This document shows, piece after piece, positions 6,642-14,150 of a stretch of 25,689 bases of DNA (the first letter of the stretch is position 1; the number at the start of each line of letters is the position of its first letter). Source of the stretch: UBA4717 sp045577925 (lineage in GTDB: Bacteria; Bacillota; Clostridia; Oscillospirales; CAG-272); NCBI GenBank assembly GCA_045577925.1, contig JAZNJH010000054.1, positions 1 through 25,689 on the forward strand. The letters run 5' to 3'. Both the position numbers and the translations under genes were made by a program. A model generated the notes under the pieces. The model did no database searches, was not told where the DNA came from, and saw nothing but the letters and a program-made list of their open reading frames with translations.

Positions 6642-8000
6642 ATGTTAAATACAAAGGATATTCTTGAAACCATAAGTATGATACACGAGGAAAACCTCGA
6701 TATCAGAACGACAACGATGGGCATTTCCCTTCTCGATTGCGCTGATTCTGACGAAAAGCGCCTTTGCGAGAATATTTATAACAAAATAACCACCTGTGCC
6801 CGCGACCTTGTAAAGACAGGTGAAAACATTGAAAAAGAATACGGTATTCCGATAATCAATAAAAGAGTTGCCGTCACACCCATTTCGCTTATCGGCGGAC
6901 ATCTTTCGCCCGACGGCTTTATAAACGTTGCAAAAACTCTTGACCGCGCGGCAGATACTCTCGGCATAAACTTCATCGGCGGCTTCGGCGCGCTCGTACA
7001 CAAGGGCATGACAAAATCTGACGATACGATTCTTTCGGTCATACCCGAAGCGCTTGCAGAAACGAAGCTCGTTTGCTCGTCTGTAAACGTAGCAACAACA
7101 AAAGCCGGCATAAATATGGATGCCATTGCAAGAATGGGCAAGATAGTCAAGCGTGCTGCCTATCTCACGCGTGATAACGGCTCTATCGGATGCGCAAAGT
7201 TTGTAGTATTCGCAAATGCACCCGAGGACAATCCCTTTATGGCAGGCGCGTTCCACGGTGTTGGCGAGGGTGACGTCGTACTGAGTGTCGGCGTATCGGG
7301 TCCCGGCGTTGTATCAAGCGCAATCAAGCGCGCAGGCGACTGCGATTTTCAGACTCTTGCAGAAACAATAAAAAAGACCGCATTCAAGATAACGCGCGTT
7401 GGTCAGCTCGTTGCTCTCGAAGCATCAAAAAGACTCGGCGTACCGTTCGGTATAGTTGACCTCTCTCTTGCTCCTACTCCTGCTATCGGCGACTCTGTTG
7501 CTCATATCCTCGAGGAAATGGGACTTGAATCCTGCGGCGCATGCGGTACGACTGCGGCGCTCGCGCTACTCAACGATGCAGTAAAGAAGGGCGGCGTTAT
7601 GGCATCATCAAGCGTTGGTGGACTTTCGGGCGCGTTTATTCCCGTATCCGAGGACCAGGGCATGATAGATGCAGTTACGTGCGGTGCGCTTTCGATAGAA
7701 AAACTCGAGGCTATGACAGCCGTTTGCTCTGTCGGTCTTGATATGATAGTTATCCCCGGCGATACAAGCGAAGACGTTATAAGCGGTATCATCGCCGATG
7801 AAATTTCGATCGGTGTTGCCAATACAAAGACAACAGCTGTAAGAGTTATCCCCGCATACGGCATGAGTGTCGGCGACGTTGTTGATTACGGCGGACTTTT
7901 AGGTCACGCGCCCGTAATTAAGGTAAACAACTACTCTCCTGCAAAGTTCATCGCACGCGGCGGTAGAATTCCCGCGCCGATACATAGTCTTAAAAACTAA
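6642..8000 (+). CDS. PFL family protein (UPF0210/DUF711)
   Basis: A 452-residue member of UPF0210 (DUF711), close to the usual length of about 445-455. The family is structurally related to pyruvate formate-lyase-like barrels but has no established reaction. Family boxes visible include the start MLNTKDILETISMI, TTMGISLLDC, VAVTPISLIGGH, INFIGGFGALV, CSSVNVATTKAGINMDAI and GAFHGVGEGDVVLSVGVSGPG. The C-terminal part has SCGACGTTAALALLNDAVKKGG and KTTAVRVIPAYG. No glycyl-radical motif is evident, so it should not be called a radical enzyme. GGCGGAG precedes ATG. It is co-transcribed with the ACT protein and ends 16 bp before a strong terminator. Confidence 0.92.
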   Translation: MLNTKDILETISMIHEENLDIRTTTMGISLLDCADSDEKRLCENIYNKITTCARDLVKTGENIEKEYGIPIINKRVAVTPISLIGGHLSPDGFINVAKTLDRAADTLGINFIGGFGALVHKGMTKSDDTILSVIPEALAETKLVCSSVNVATTKAGINMDAIARMGKIVKRAAYLTRDNGSIGCAKFVVFANAPEDNPFMAGAFHGVGEGDVVLSVGVSGPGVVSSAIKRAGDCDFQTLAETIKKTAFKITRVGQLVALEASKRLGVPFGIVDLSLAPTPAIGDSVAHILEEMGLESCGACGTTAALALLNDAVKKGGVMASSSVGGLSGAFIPVSEDQGMIDAVTCGALSIEKLEAMTAVCSVGLDMIVIPGDTSEDVISGIIADEISIGVANTKTTAVRVIPAYGMSVGDVVDYGGLLGHAPVIKVNNYSPAKFIARGGRIPAPIHSLKN

Positions 8001-8016
8001 TTTATGTACAAAAATG

Positions 8017-8045
8017 GCATCATCCTTGCGGATGGTGCTTTTTTT
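8017..8045 (+). terminator. intrinsic terminator of the ACT-UPF0210 operon
   Basis: 9-bp stem GCATCATCC / GGATGGTGC (one G-T pair), TTGC loop, then seven T. Confidence 0.85.
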
Positions 8046-8067
8046 GCTTTATCATCCTGAAATGTTA

Positions 8068-8096
8068 TTTACAAACGTGTATTTTCATTTTATAAT
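8068..8096 (+). promoter_or_regulatory. sigma-A-type promoter of the CapA-M20 operon
   Basis: TTTACA (8068-8073), 17-bp spacer, perfect TATAAT (8091-8096), 45 bp before the CapA start. Confidence 0.7.
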
Positions 8097-8140
8097 ACAG
8101 TTAATATGGTACACTTTTCACAACAAGGAGTTAATGTTTA

Positions 8141-9262
8141 ATGACAAAAATAGCTTTTACAGGAGACGTTGCTTTCACAAGATACTTTTCAGACTCCTGT
8201 TTCAAAGAAGATCTGCTTGATAAAAAAGTTGAAAACTTTCTATCTGATGCCGACTATACCGTCGTTAACGTAGAAGGCGCAATCAGCACGGCAGAGGGCA
8301 GAAGCGATAAGTCGATAATACACGCAAATCCTGCAGACTGTATTCACCCGATCAAAAAAATGAACGGCAACATATGGAATCTTGCCAACAATCACATAAT
8401 GGACTGCGGCGATGATGGCATGCGAAGCACTCTTGATATCGCACGTGAAAACAATGTTCAAACCATCGGTGTTGGTGAAAACATAAACGAGGCGGCAAAG
8501 CCTGTGATAATAGATAAAGACGGCGGCATAGCAATAATCTCAGTTACAAACTCAACTCACGCTGTGTCTGACGAGAAAACTCCCGGATGCCTTATGTGGA
8601 ATTATGATGACAGAATCAAGGCAGAGATAGAAGAGCTGAAATCCAAATACCGCTGGTGCATCGTTTTATGCCATGCAGGCGCTGAGTTTTCCCACGTGCC
8701 TATGCCTTTTGTAAGAAAAAGATACAGAAACTACATAAAATACGGCGCCGATGCTGTTATTTCGCATCATCCGCACGTTGTGCAGGGCTATGAAAAGGTA
8801 TGTGACAAGATAATTTTCTACTCTCTCGGCAATTTCATTTTCGATACCGATTTTCAGAGGATACAGAAGTTTACTGATACAGGTATGCTCATAAAGCTTG
8901 AGTTTACTGAAACCACTATGTCGTGGGAAAATCTTCCGATTCATATCAATCGGGAAAATCATACGGTTGAAGAAGGCAAAAATCCTGCAATTTTCAGAAA
9001 TTTGTCACCGTTTCAGTATGCGCTTTTGTGGCCGCTTGCTGCAAAGGGTTTGTGCTTAAACGAAAGAAAGAAGCGTGTCTTTCTGAAGAAAGAAAAATTC
9101 GGCTCCTATACAAAATGGGACTGGTTTTTCAAATACGATCTTGATAAAATGAAAAAGGTTGCCGGAAGGCACACTATGGCAGGCAGAATACTTGCATTTT
9201 TCCGTTTATGGAAGCTTGCCGACAAAGAACTTGTAAATTACGTTATTGAGAGCTTCAGATAA
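8141..9262 (+). CDS. CapA/PgsA-like metallophosphoesterase-fold protein
   Basis: A 373-residue protein of the CapA (PGA_cap) family. Motifs in order: IAFTGDV with Asp9, VVNVEGAIS with Asn43/Glu45, NLANNHIMDCGDDG with the Asn-His pair at 84-85, LCHAGAEF, SHHPHVVQGYE and FYSLGNFIFD. These are the metal-site motifs of calcineurin-like phosphoesterase folds. Family members take part in poly-gamma-glutamate or surface polymer metabolism. No capB, capC or capE neighbours are present, and no signal peptide or membrane anchor is seen, so a cytoplasmic hydrolase is equally possible. AAGGAG lies 10 nt before ATG. It is followed 11 nt later by the M20 peptidase. Confidence 0.88.
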   Translation: MTKIAFTGDVAFTRYFSDSCFKEDLLDKKVENFLSDADYTVVNVEGAISTAEGRSDKSIIHANPADCIHPIKKMNGNIWNLANNHIMDCGDDGMRSTLDIARENNVQTIGVGENINEAAKPVIIDKDGGIAIISVTNSTHAVSDEKTPGCLMWNYDDRIKAEIEELKSKYRWCIVLCHAGAEFSHVPMPFVRKRYRNYIKYGADAVISHHPHVVQGYEKVCDKIIFYSLGNFIFDTDFQRIQKFTDTGMLIKLEFTETTMSWENLPIHINRENHTVEEGKNPAIFRNLSPFQYALLWPLAAKGLCLNERKKRVFLKKEKFGSYTKWDWFFKYDLDKMKKVAGRHTMAGRILAFFRLWKLADKELVNYVIESFR

Positions 9263-9273
9263 GGAGATTTATT

Positions 9274-10425
9274 ATGGTTTGCAACGAAGTATTTGAAACT
9301 GTTGACAAGCTCAACGATACATATATTAAAGTTTGGGAAGATGTTGGAAACATTGAAAGCCCTACAAACTTCAAAGAAGGAGTTGACGCAGTAGGCGCAT
9401 ATTTTATAGCTAAGGCAGAAAAGCTTGGCTTTAAAGTTGAAGTTTTCAGGCAAGAGGTATCAGGTGACGTTGTTTGTATAACAATGAATCCTGATTCAAG
9501 TCTTGCACCTCTTTGCATTTCAGGTCACATTGATACAGTTCATCCCGTCGGAATGTTTGGTACACCTGCCGTGCACCTTGACTCTGAAAAGATATACGGC
9601 CCGGGGGTTAACGATTGCAAGGGCGGAGTTGTTGCAGGATTTTTTGCAATGCATGCACTCAAAGAATACGGCTTCACAAAGCGTCCGGTTATGCTTTTGC
9701 TCCAGACCGACGAGGAATGCGGCAGTATGCAAAGTAACAAAGCCACCATCAATTACATATGCGAAAAAGCAAAAAATGCAGTTGCGTTCCTCAACCTTGA
9801 GGGATATAAGCCTGGTAGAGCGGTGCTTGTTCGCAAGGGTATCTTGTCTTTCAGATTTGACGTCGCAGGCAAGGCAGGACACGCATCAAGATGTGCAAAC
9901 GAAGGCGCAAGTGCCATTGCAGCGGCGGCACACAAGATAATCGAACTTGAAAAATTAAAGGACGACGACGGAATAACGTGCAGTTGCGGTATAATCAAAG
10001 GCGGAAGCGCCATTAATACTATTCCGTGCGATTGTTCCTTCTCTGTTAATTTCAGATTTGCTACACAAGAACAAAGACAGTGGATAATAAACTACGTGCA
10101 AGAGCTCGCTGACCGTGAAGATGTTATGGGAACAAGCTGCACAGTTACAATGATAAGCACCCGTCTTTCGATGGAGAAAAATGAAAGAAACTTACAGCTT
10201 TTAAAGCGTGTTAACGAGATTTTTGCCGAAAACGGTATCCAGACGCTTGAGGGAAAAGCATTAAGAGGCGGCTCAGACGCGGCTGAGGTAACTGCCGCGG
10301 GTATTCCGTGTATGGACTCATTTGGTACTGACGGCAGTGGTTCTCATTCAATAAATGAACATTCCCTGCTCTCATCTCTTGCCGAGTCTGCAAAAAGAAT
10401 AGTCGCAATTGCTTGTTCTATATAA
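9274..10425 (+). CDS. M20 family metallopeptidase (CPG2/ArgE-like)
   Basis: A 383-residue di-zinc M20 hydrolase. Metal and catalytic residues are visible: His85 and Asp87 in SGHIDTVHP, bridging Asp114 in GPGVNDCKGG, Glu147-Glu148 in QTDEECGS, Glu176 in LNLEGYKPG, and His358 in GSHSINEH. The lid/dimerisation domain starts near RFDVAGKAGHASR. It most resembles carboxypeptidase G2/ArgE-type exopeptidases that release an amino acid from an acyl or peptidyl conjugate; substrate unknown. It is cytoplasmic, with no signal peptide. AAGGAG precedes ATG. Co-transcription with the CapA-like gene suggests a joint role, possibly turning over gamma-glutamyl material. That link is inferred only. Confidence 0.9.
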   Translation: MVCNEVFETVDKLNDTYIKVWEDVGNIESPTNFKEGVDAVGAYFIAKAEKLGFKVEVFRQEVSGDVVCITMNPDSSLAPLCISGHIDTVHPVGMFGTPAVHLDSEKIYGPGVNDCKGGVVAGFFAMHALKEYGFTKRPVMLLLQTDEECGSMQSNKATINYICEKAKNAVAFLNLEGYKPGRAVLVRKGILSFRFDVAGKAGHASRCANEGASAIAAAAHKIIELEKLKDDDGITCSCGIIKGGSAINTIPCDCSFSVNFRFATQEQRQWIINYVQELADREDVMGTSCTVTMISTRLSMEKNERNLQLLKRVNEIFAENGIQTLEGKALRGGSDAAEVTAAGIPCMDSFGTDGSGSHSINEHSLLSSLAESAKRIVAIACSI

Positions 10426-10428
10426 TAA

Positions 10429-10460
10429 AAAAGAAACACCCGAGGGTGTTTCTTTTTTAT
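10429..10460. terminator. bidirectional terminator between M20 and asnS
   Basis: Stem AAAGAAACACC / GGTGTTTCTTT with a CGAG loop, extended by A-runs on the left and T-runs on the right. It works on both strands between two convergent genes. Confidence 0.85.
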
Positions 10461-10462
10461 TA

Positions 10463-11857
10463 TTAATATTCAGCATTCCCTACTGTTCTGGGGTAAGGAA
10501 TTACGTCGCGGATGTTGGATACTCCCGTGATGTACATAATGATGCGCTCAAATCCGAGACCGTAGCCTGCATGCTTTGTTCCGCCGTATTTACGGAGATT
10601 GAGATACCACCAATAGTCCTCTTCGCTTAGACCAAGCTCTGCCATTCTCGCCTGAAGTATTTCAAGGCGCTCTTCTCTCTGGCTTCCGCCGATTATCTCT
10701 CCAACTCCCGGAACAAGCAGGTCCATTGCCGCAACCGTCTTGTTGTCGTCATTAAGTCTCATATAGAAAGACTTGATTTCCTTCGGATAGTCTATTACAA
10801 ACACAGGCTTTTTGAATATCTGCTCTGTGAGGTATCTTTCGTGCTCTGTCTGCAAGTCGCATCCCCATTCAACGGGATACTTGAAGTCAGCGCCGCTCTT
10901 TTTGAGAAGCTCGATAGCATCAGTATACGTTACCTTTTCATAATCGCTCTGTGCAAGCGCGTTGAGTCTTTCAAGAAGCGTTTTATCAACGAAGCTGTTA
11001 AAAAATTCAAGCTCCTGCGCGCACTTGTCAAGCACATGATTTATAATATACTTTATCATATCCCACGCAAGCTGCATGTTATCATTTAAATCAGCAAATG
11101 CAATTTCAGGCTCTATCATCCAAAACTCTGCCGCGTGTCTTGCGGTATTTGAGTTTTCGGCTCTGAAGGTCGGACCGAACGTGTAGATATTGCCAAACGC
11201 CATAGCGTAGGTTTCGCCCTCAAGCTGACCAGACACGGTAAGATTTGCACTCTTGCCGAAGAAGTCCTTGGAAAAATCAATCTTACCGTCTTCTGTTCTC
11301 GGAAGATTTTCAAGGTCAAGCGTTGTTACTCTGAACATTTCGCCCGCGCCCTCACAGTCTGAACCCGTGATAAGCGGAGTGTGAACGTAAACAAATCCAC
11401 GTTCATTAAAGAAGCTGTGAATAGCGTAAGCTACCTCACTGCGCACTCTGAATACTGCCGAAAACAGATTCGTTCTCGGTCTGAGATACGCCTGCTCACG
11501 GAGATATTCAACGGTATGGCGCTTCTTCTGAAGCGGATAGTCAGGAGTTGAGTGTCCCTCAACTTCAACCTTTGTTGCCTTTATTTCAAAGGGCTGCTTC
11601 ATTTCGGGTGTAAGCTCAACGATACCAGTTACAACAACCGCAGAGCCGACATTGAGCTTTGCTATCTCGTCATAATTATCAATTTTTTCTCTTTCAAAAA
11701 CTACCTGCACACACTTGAAGCAGCTTCCGTCGTAAAGGTCGATAAAGCCGAACGCCTTGCTGTCGCGCACGCTTCTTGCCCAACCGCCGAGTACTACCTC
11801 TTTACCGGCAAACGCGGAGGCGTCGGCGTAAATGCTTTTTACAAGATCTCTTTTCAT
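10463..11857 (-). CDS. asnS: asparaginyl-tRNA synthetase
   Basis: Class IIb aminoacyl-tRNA synthetase that charges tRNA-Asn; 464 residues, full length. An N-terminal OB-fold anticodon-binding domain (about 1-115, starting with GWARSVRDSKAFGFIDLYDG) precedes the catalytic domain. Motif 2 is seen as TFRAENSNTARHAAEFWMIE. Motif 3 is GYGLGFERIIMYITG near the C-terminus. HTPLITGSDCEGAGEMF is the AsnRS-type segment; together with the C-terminal RTVGNAEY ending it favours AsnRS over AspRS. ATG 11857 is chosen over ATG 11866 because AAGGA sits 8 nt before it but almost abuts the earlier ATG. No clear T-box and no consensus promoter is seen in the leader. Confidence 0.96.
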   Translation of the reverse strand: MKRDLVKSIYADASAFAGKEVVLGGWARSVRDSKAFGFIDLYDGSCFKCVQVVFEREKIDNYDEIAKLNVGSAVVVTGIVELTPEMKQPFEIKATKVEVEGHSTPDYPLQKKRHTVEYLREQAYLRPRTNLFSAVFRVRSEVAYAIHSFFNERGFVYVHTPLITGSDCEGAGEMFRVTTLDLENLPRTEDGKIDFSKDFFGKSANLTVSGQLEGETYAMAFGNIYTFGPTFRAENSNTARHAAEFWMIEPEIAFADLNDNMQLAWDMIKYIINHVLDKCAQELEFFNSFVDKTLLERLNALAQSDYEKVTYTDAIELLKKSGADFKYPVEWGCDLQTEHERYLTEQIFKKPVFVIDYPKEIKSFYMRLNDDNKTVAAMDLLVPGVGEIIGGSQREERLEILQARMAELGLSEEDYWWYLNLRKYGGTKHAGYGLGFERIIMYITGVSNIRDVIPYPRTVGNAEY

Positions 11858-12020
11858 AAATTCCATCCTTACTTTGCAAGGAGCGTCCTTTGCTCTTTGC
11901 TAAGGTATTTAAAACGTCACCACAAAATATGGCACTCTAACATATAGATTTTACCAAATATAATAAACAATTCATAGAGCAAAATTGTGAACGAAAATGA
12001 TATAATTTATGAACAAAACA

Positions 12021-12043
12021 GGCGCAGGTTTTTATCCTGCGCC
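12021..12043 (-). terminator. terminator after the nfeD-stomatin operon
   Basis: Perfect 8-bp GGCGCAGG / CCTGCGCC stem with a 7-nt loop. It is followed on the minus strand by TGTTTTGTTC and lies 12 bp after the stomatin-like stop. Confidence 0.7.
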
Positions 12044-12055
12044 ATAAGTTTGAAC

Positions 12056-12946
12056 TTATTTTGTAGTTTTGTCTTCACAAACTTCCTTGAGGCTCGAAAC
12101 AAGACCTGCAATACCCTGAATTTCGGAGGGTATGATTATCTTTGTTGCCTTGCCGTCAGCCGCCTTTTCAAAGCTTTCAAGCGCCTTTATCGTGAGGTAT
12201 CCCTCTCCGGGTGCTGAATCATTGATACGCTTGATACCCTCGGCAATTGCCGTCTGTACTGCGAGAATACCCTGTGCCTGACCCTCGGCCTCTCTTATAG
12301 CCGCTTCCTTTTTAGCATCTGCTCTGAGAATTGCCGCTTCCTTTTCACCCTCGGCGATAAGGATCGCAGACTTCTTTTCGCCCTCTGCCTTGAGGATAGC
12401 TTCACGTCTTTCACGCTCTGCCTTCATCTGCTTTTCCATCGCGTCCTGTATCTCTGACGGAGGAATAATGTTTTTGAGCTCAACACGGTTTATCTTGATG
12501 CCCCACGGGTCTGTTGCTTCATCAAGGATCGCTCTCATTTTGGTGTTTACGGTGTCACGAGAAGTGAGCGTTTCATCAAGCTCGAGGTCACCGATGATAT
12601 TACGCAGGGTTGTCGCCGTAAGATTTTCGATCGCCATCATAGGTCTTTCAACACCGTAGCAGAAGAGCTTGGGGTCGGTTATCTGATAGTAAACTACCGT
12701 ATCGATATGCATAGTTACGTTATCCTTTGTGATAACGGGCTGGGGAGCAAAGTCAACAACGTGTTCCTTTAAATTTACCTTGCTTGCGATTTTGTCTATA
12801 AAGGGTATCTTTACATGGATACCAACGTTCCAGGTCGCGTTATATGCGCCGAAACGTTCAACGATAAAAGCATGTGCCTGCGGAACAACCTTGATGTTAG
12901 CCGCAACAACGATAAGAATCAGTACGAATAATGCAATTATTTCCAT
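12056..12946 (-). CDS. SPFH/band 7 (stomatin-like, QmcA-type) membrane protein
   Basis: A 296-residue stomatin/prohibitin-family protein. One N-terminal membrane segment (about residues 3-20) is followed by the SPFH domain beginning VVPQAHAFIVERFGAY. It continues with IPFIDKI, VDFAPQPVITKDNV, DTVVYYQITDP and TLRNIIGDLELDETLTSRD. An Ala/Glu/Lys-rich coiled coil then spans about residues 170-235, with repeated AEGEK units typical of flotillin/stomatin oligomerisation. Such proteins form membrane-associated ring or cage assemblies that organise microdomains. ATG 12944-12946 follows AAAGGA; an ATG nine codons upstream lacks that site. It is the partner of the NfeD protein encoded just upstream. 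Confidence 0.93.
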   Translation of the reverse strand: MEIIALFVLILIVVAANIKVVPQAHAFIVERFGAYNATWNVGIHVKIPFIDKIASKVNLKEHVVDFAPQPVITKDNVTMHIDTVVYYQITDPKLFCYGVERPMMAIENLTATTLRNIIGDLELDETLTSRDTVNTKMRAILDEATDPWGIKINRVELKNIIPPSEIQDAMEKQMKAERERREAILKAEGEKKSAILIAEGEKEAAILRADAKKEAAIREAEGQAQGILAVQTAIAEGIKRINDSAPGEGYLTIKALESFEKAADGKATKIIIPSEIQGIAGLVSSLKEVCEDKTTK

Positions 12947-12981
12947 AAATTTTCCTTTCTGCCTTGTCAGCACTGTATGTA

Positions 12982-13404
12982 TTATTTTTTAACTACAAGA
13001 TGAACTCCTTCAATATCCTTTACAGTTACAGTTTCTCCTTTTTCAAGGACCTCGCCGTCATCTGAGCGAACACTCCAGGAAACACCGTTGATCATGCATC
13101 TTCCCGTCTGTGCAAGATTGTCAACCTTTTCGCTGATAACAACGCTTTTGCCAATAATACGGTCAAGGTTGGTTTTACTGTCACTTTTCGAAAGAAGCTT
13201 TTTAACCACAGGCCTTGTAAATACGAGAAGCAGAGCCGTTACGGCTATAAATATACCAACCTGCCACCATATGCCAAGTCCAAGAGATGCACATATCCAT
13301 GCCGCAAGCGCTCCGCCCGAAAACCATATGCATACAAGACCCACTGTTGCGCCCTCAAGAAGTGCAAACACTACGGCGATTATGAGCCATACTATATTTG
13401 ACAA
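12982..13404 (-). CDS. NfeD-like membrane protein, TTG start
   Basis: A 140-residue NfeD-family protein. Membrane helices at about residues 3-20, 24-45 and 48-68 precede a small C-terminal OB-fold (GKSVVISEKV, GRCMINGVSWSVRS, GETVTVKDIEGVHLVVKK). NfeD proteins are found beside stomatin-like SPFH genes and are thought to act on the same membrane assembly; the arrangement here is canonical. The start is TTG 13402-13404 (reads MSNIVWLII), with AAAGGAG 7 nt upstream. The longer frame back to 13449 has no comparable ribosome site. The gene is 35 nt upstream of its stomatin partner. Confidence 0.88.
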   Translation of the reverse strand: MSNIVWLIIAVVFALLEGATVGLVCIWFSGGALAAWICASLGLGIWWQVGIFIAVTALLLVFTRPVVKKLLSKSDSKTNLDRIIGKSVVISEKVDNLAQTGRCMINGVSWSVRSDDGEVLEKGETVTVKDIEGVHLVVKK

Positions 13405-13460
13405 AGTATCATCTCCTTTTATTATTTTATTATTGAAATCAGATCTCATTCAACACTTAT

Positions 13461-13490
13461 ATTGTAACATGAAAAATGCAAAAATATCAA
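13461..13490 (-). promoter_or_regulatory. promoter of the nfeD-stomatin operon
   Basis: Minus-strand TTGATA (13485-13490), 18-bp spacer, TACAAT (13461-13466), about 57 bp before the TTG start. Confidence 0.55.
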
Positions 13491-13509
13491 GTGCTTTTTT
13501 GGCCCGATA

Positions 13510-13538
13510 TTGATAATTTAGCCCGATTATGCTAAAAT
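13510..13538 (+). promoter_or_regulatory. promoter of the Nudix hydrolase gene
   Basis: TTGATA (13510-13515), 17-bp spacer, TAAAAT (13533-13538), 47 bp before the start ATG. Confidence 0.6.
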
Positions 13539-13584
13539 ATGAGTATAAAACACGTATAAATCTCAGAAAGGCTTGATCTTACAT

Positions 13585-14058
13585 ATGAAAATCTCATCGC
13601 TTTGCTATATTGAAAGTGACGGCAAATATCTTATGCTTTACAGAAATGCAAAAAAGAACGATGAAAATGCCGGCAAGTGGATAGGTATCGGCGGAAAATT
13701 TGAAGATGGCGAAAGTCCCGAAGACTGCGTTTGCCGGGAGGTACTTGAAGAAACCGGTCTGACTCTTTTGTCATACGATTACCGTGGTATTGTCACGTTT
13801 GTAAGCGACAAATACGGCACCGAGTATATGCATCTTTTCACCGCCGACAAATTTGATGGGAAGATCAGCACGTGCAGCGAGGGCAGACTCGAGTGGATAG
13901 ACAAAAACAAGCTTGATAATCTTCCTATGTGGGAAGGCGACCGCGTGTTTTTAGATATTCTTGGCTCACAAAATAAGTTTTTCTCGCTAAAGCTATGCTA
14001 TGAGGGTGACCGTCTTATAAGCGCGGTGCTTGATGGCAAAAAACTTGATATTTTGTAA
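13585..14058 (+). CDS. Nudix hydrolase (MutT-like, 8-oxo-dGTP diphosphatase type)
   Basis: A 157-residue Nudix protein. The complete Nudix box G-x5-E-x7-REVLEETGL begins at Gly34 and is preceded by KWIGIGGKFEDGE. The N-terminal layout (SLCYIES, LMLYRNAKKND, AGKWIGIGGKFE) is the pattern of MTH1-type 8-oxo-(d)GTP diphosphatases that sanitise the nucleotide pool, though substrate specificity cannot be fixed from sequence. ATG 13585 is used; a TTG four codons earlier (13573) is too close to AAAGG. The AAAGG to ATG spacing (13 nt) is long, so translation may be modest. It is monocistronic; a separate strong promoter precedes the next gene. Confidence 0.88.
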   Translation: MKISSLCYIESDGKYLMLYRNAKKNDENAGKWIGIGGKFEDGESPEDCVCREVLEETGLTLLSYDYRGIVTFVSDKYGTEYMHLFTADKFDGKISTCSEGRLEWIDKNKLDNLPMWEGDRVFLDILGSQNKFFSLKLCYEGDRLISAVLDGKKLDIL

Positions 14059-14085
14059 GTTTTTGTCACCTTTTGCTTTTTGGTG

Positions 14086-14114
14086 TTGACATCATTTATA
14101 TACTGTTGTATAAT
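14086..14114 (+). promoter_or_regulatory. perfect-consensus sigma-A promoter of the acyl-CoA synthetase operon
   Basis: TTGACA (14086-14091), 17-bp spacer and TATAAT (14109-14114). This is the only exact consensus promoter found in the window, 37 bp before the start. Confidence 0.85.
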
Positions 14115-14150
14115 TATTAAGTATTATTTATTAAGTAAGGACGATAAAAA

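Noticed and set aside
6642..8000. Glycyl-radical enzyme (from the PFL family name)
   Set aside because: No C-terminal glycyl-radical motif and no activase gene nearby; UPF0210 is only structurally related.
8141..10425. Poly-gamma-glutamate capsule locus
   Set aside because: Only a CapA-like gene is present, without an anchor or the ligase/exporter genes capB and capC.
11858..12020. Possible T-box leader of asnS, including a 9-bp hairpin at 11876-11900
   Set aside because: No T-box signature sequence, no antiterminator/terminator pair and no T-run next to the hairpin; the leader is also short. The stem has one mismatch and its function is unclear.
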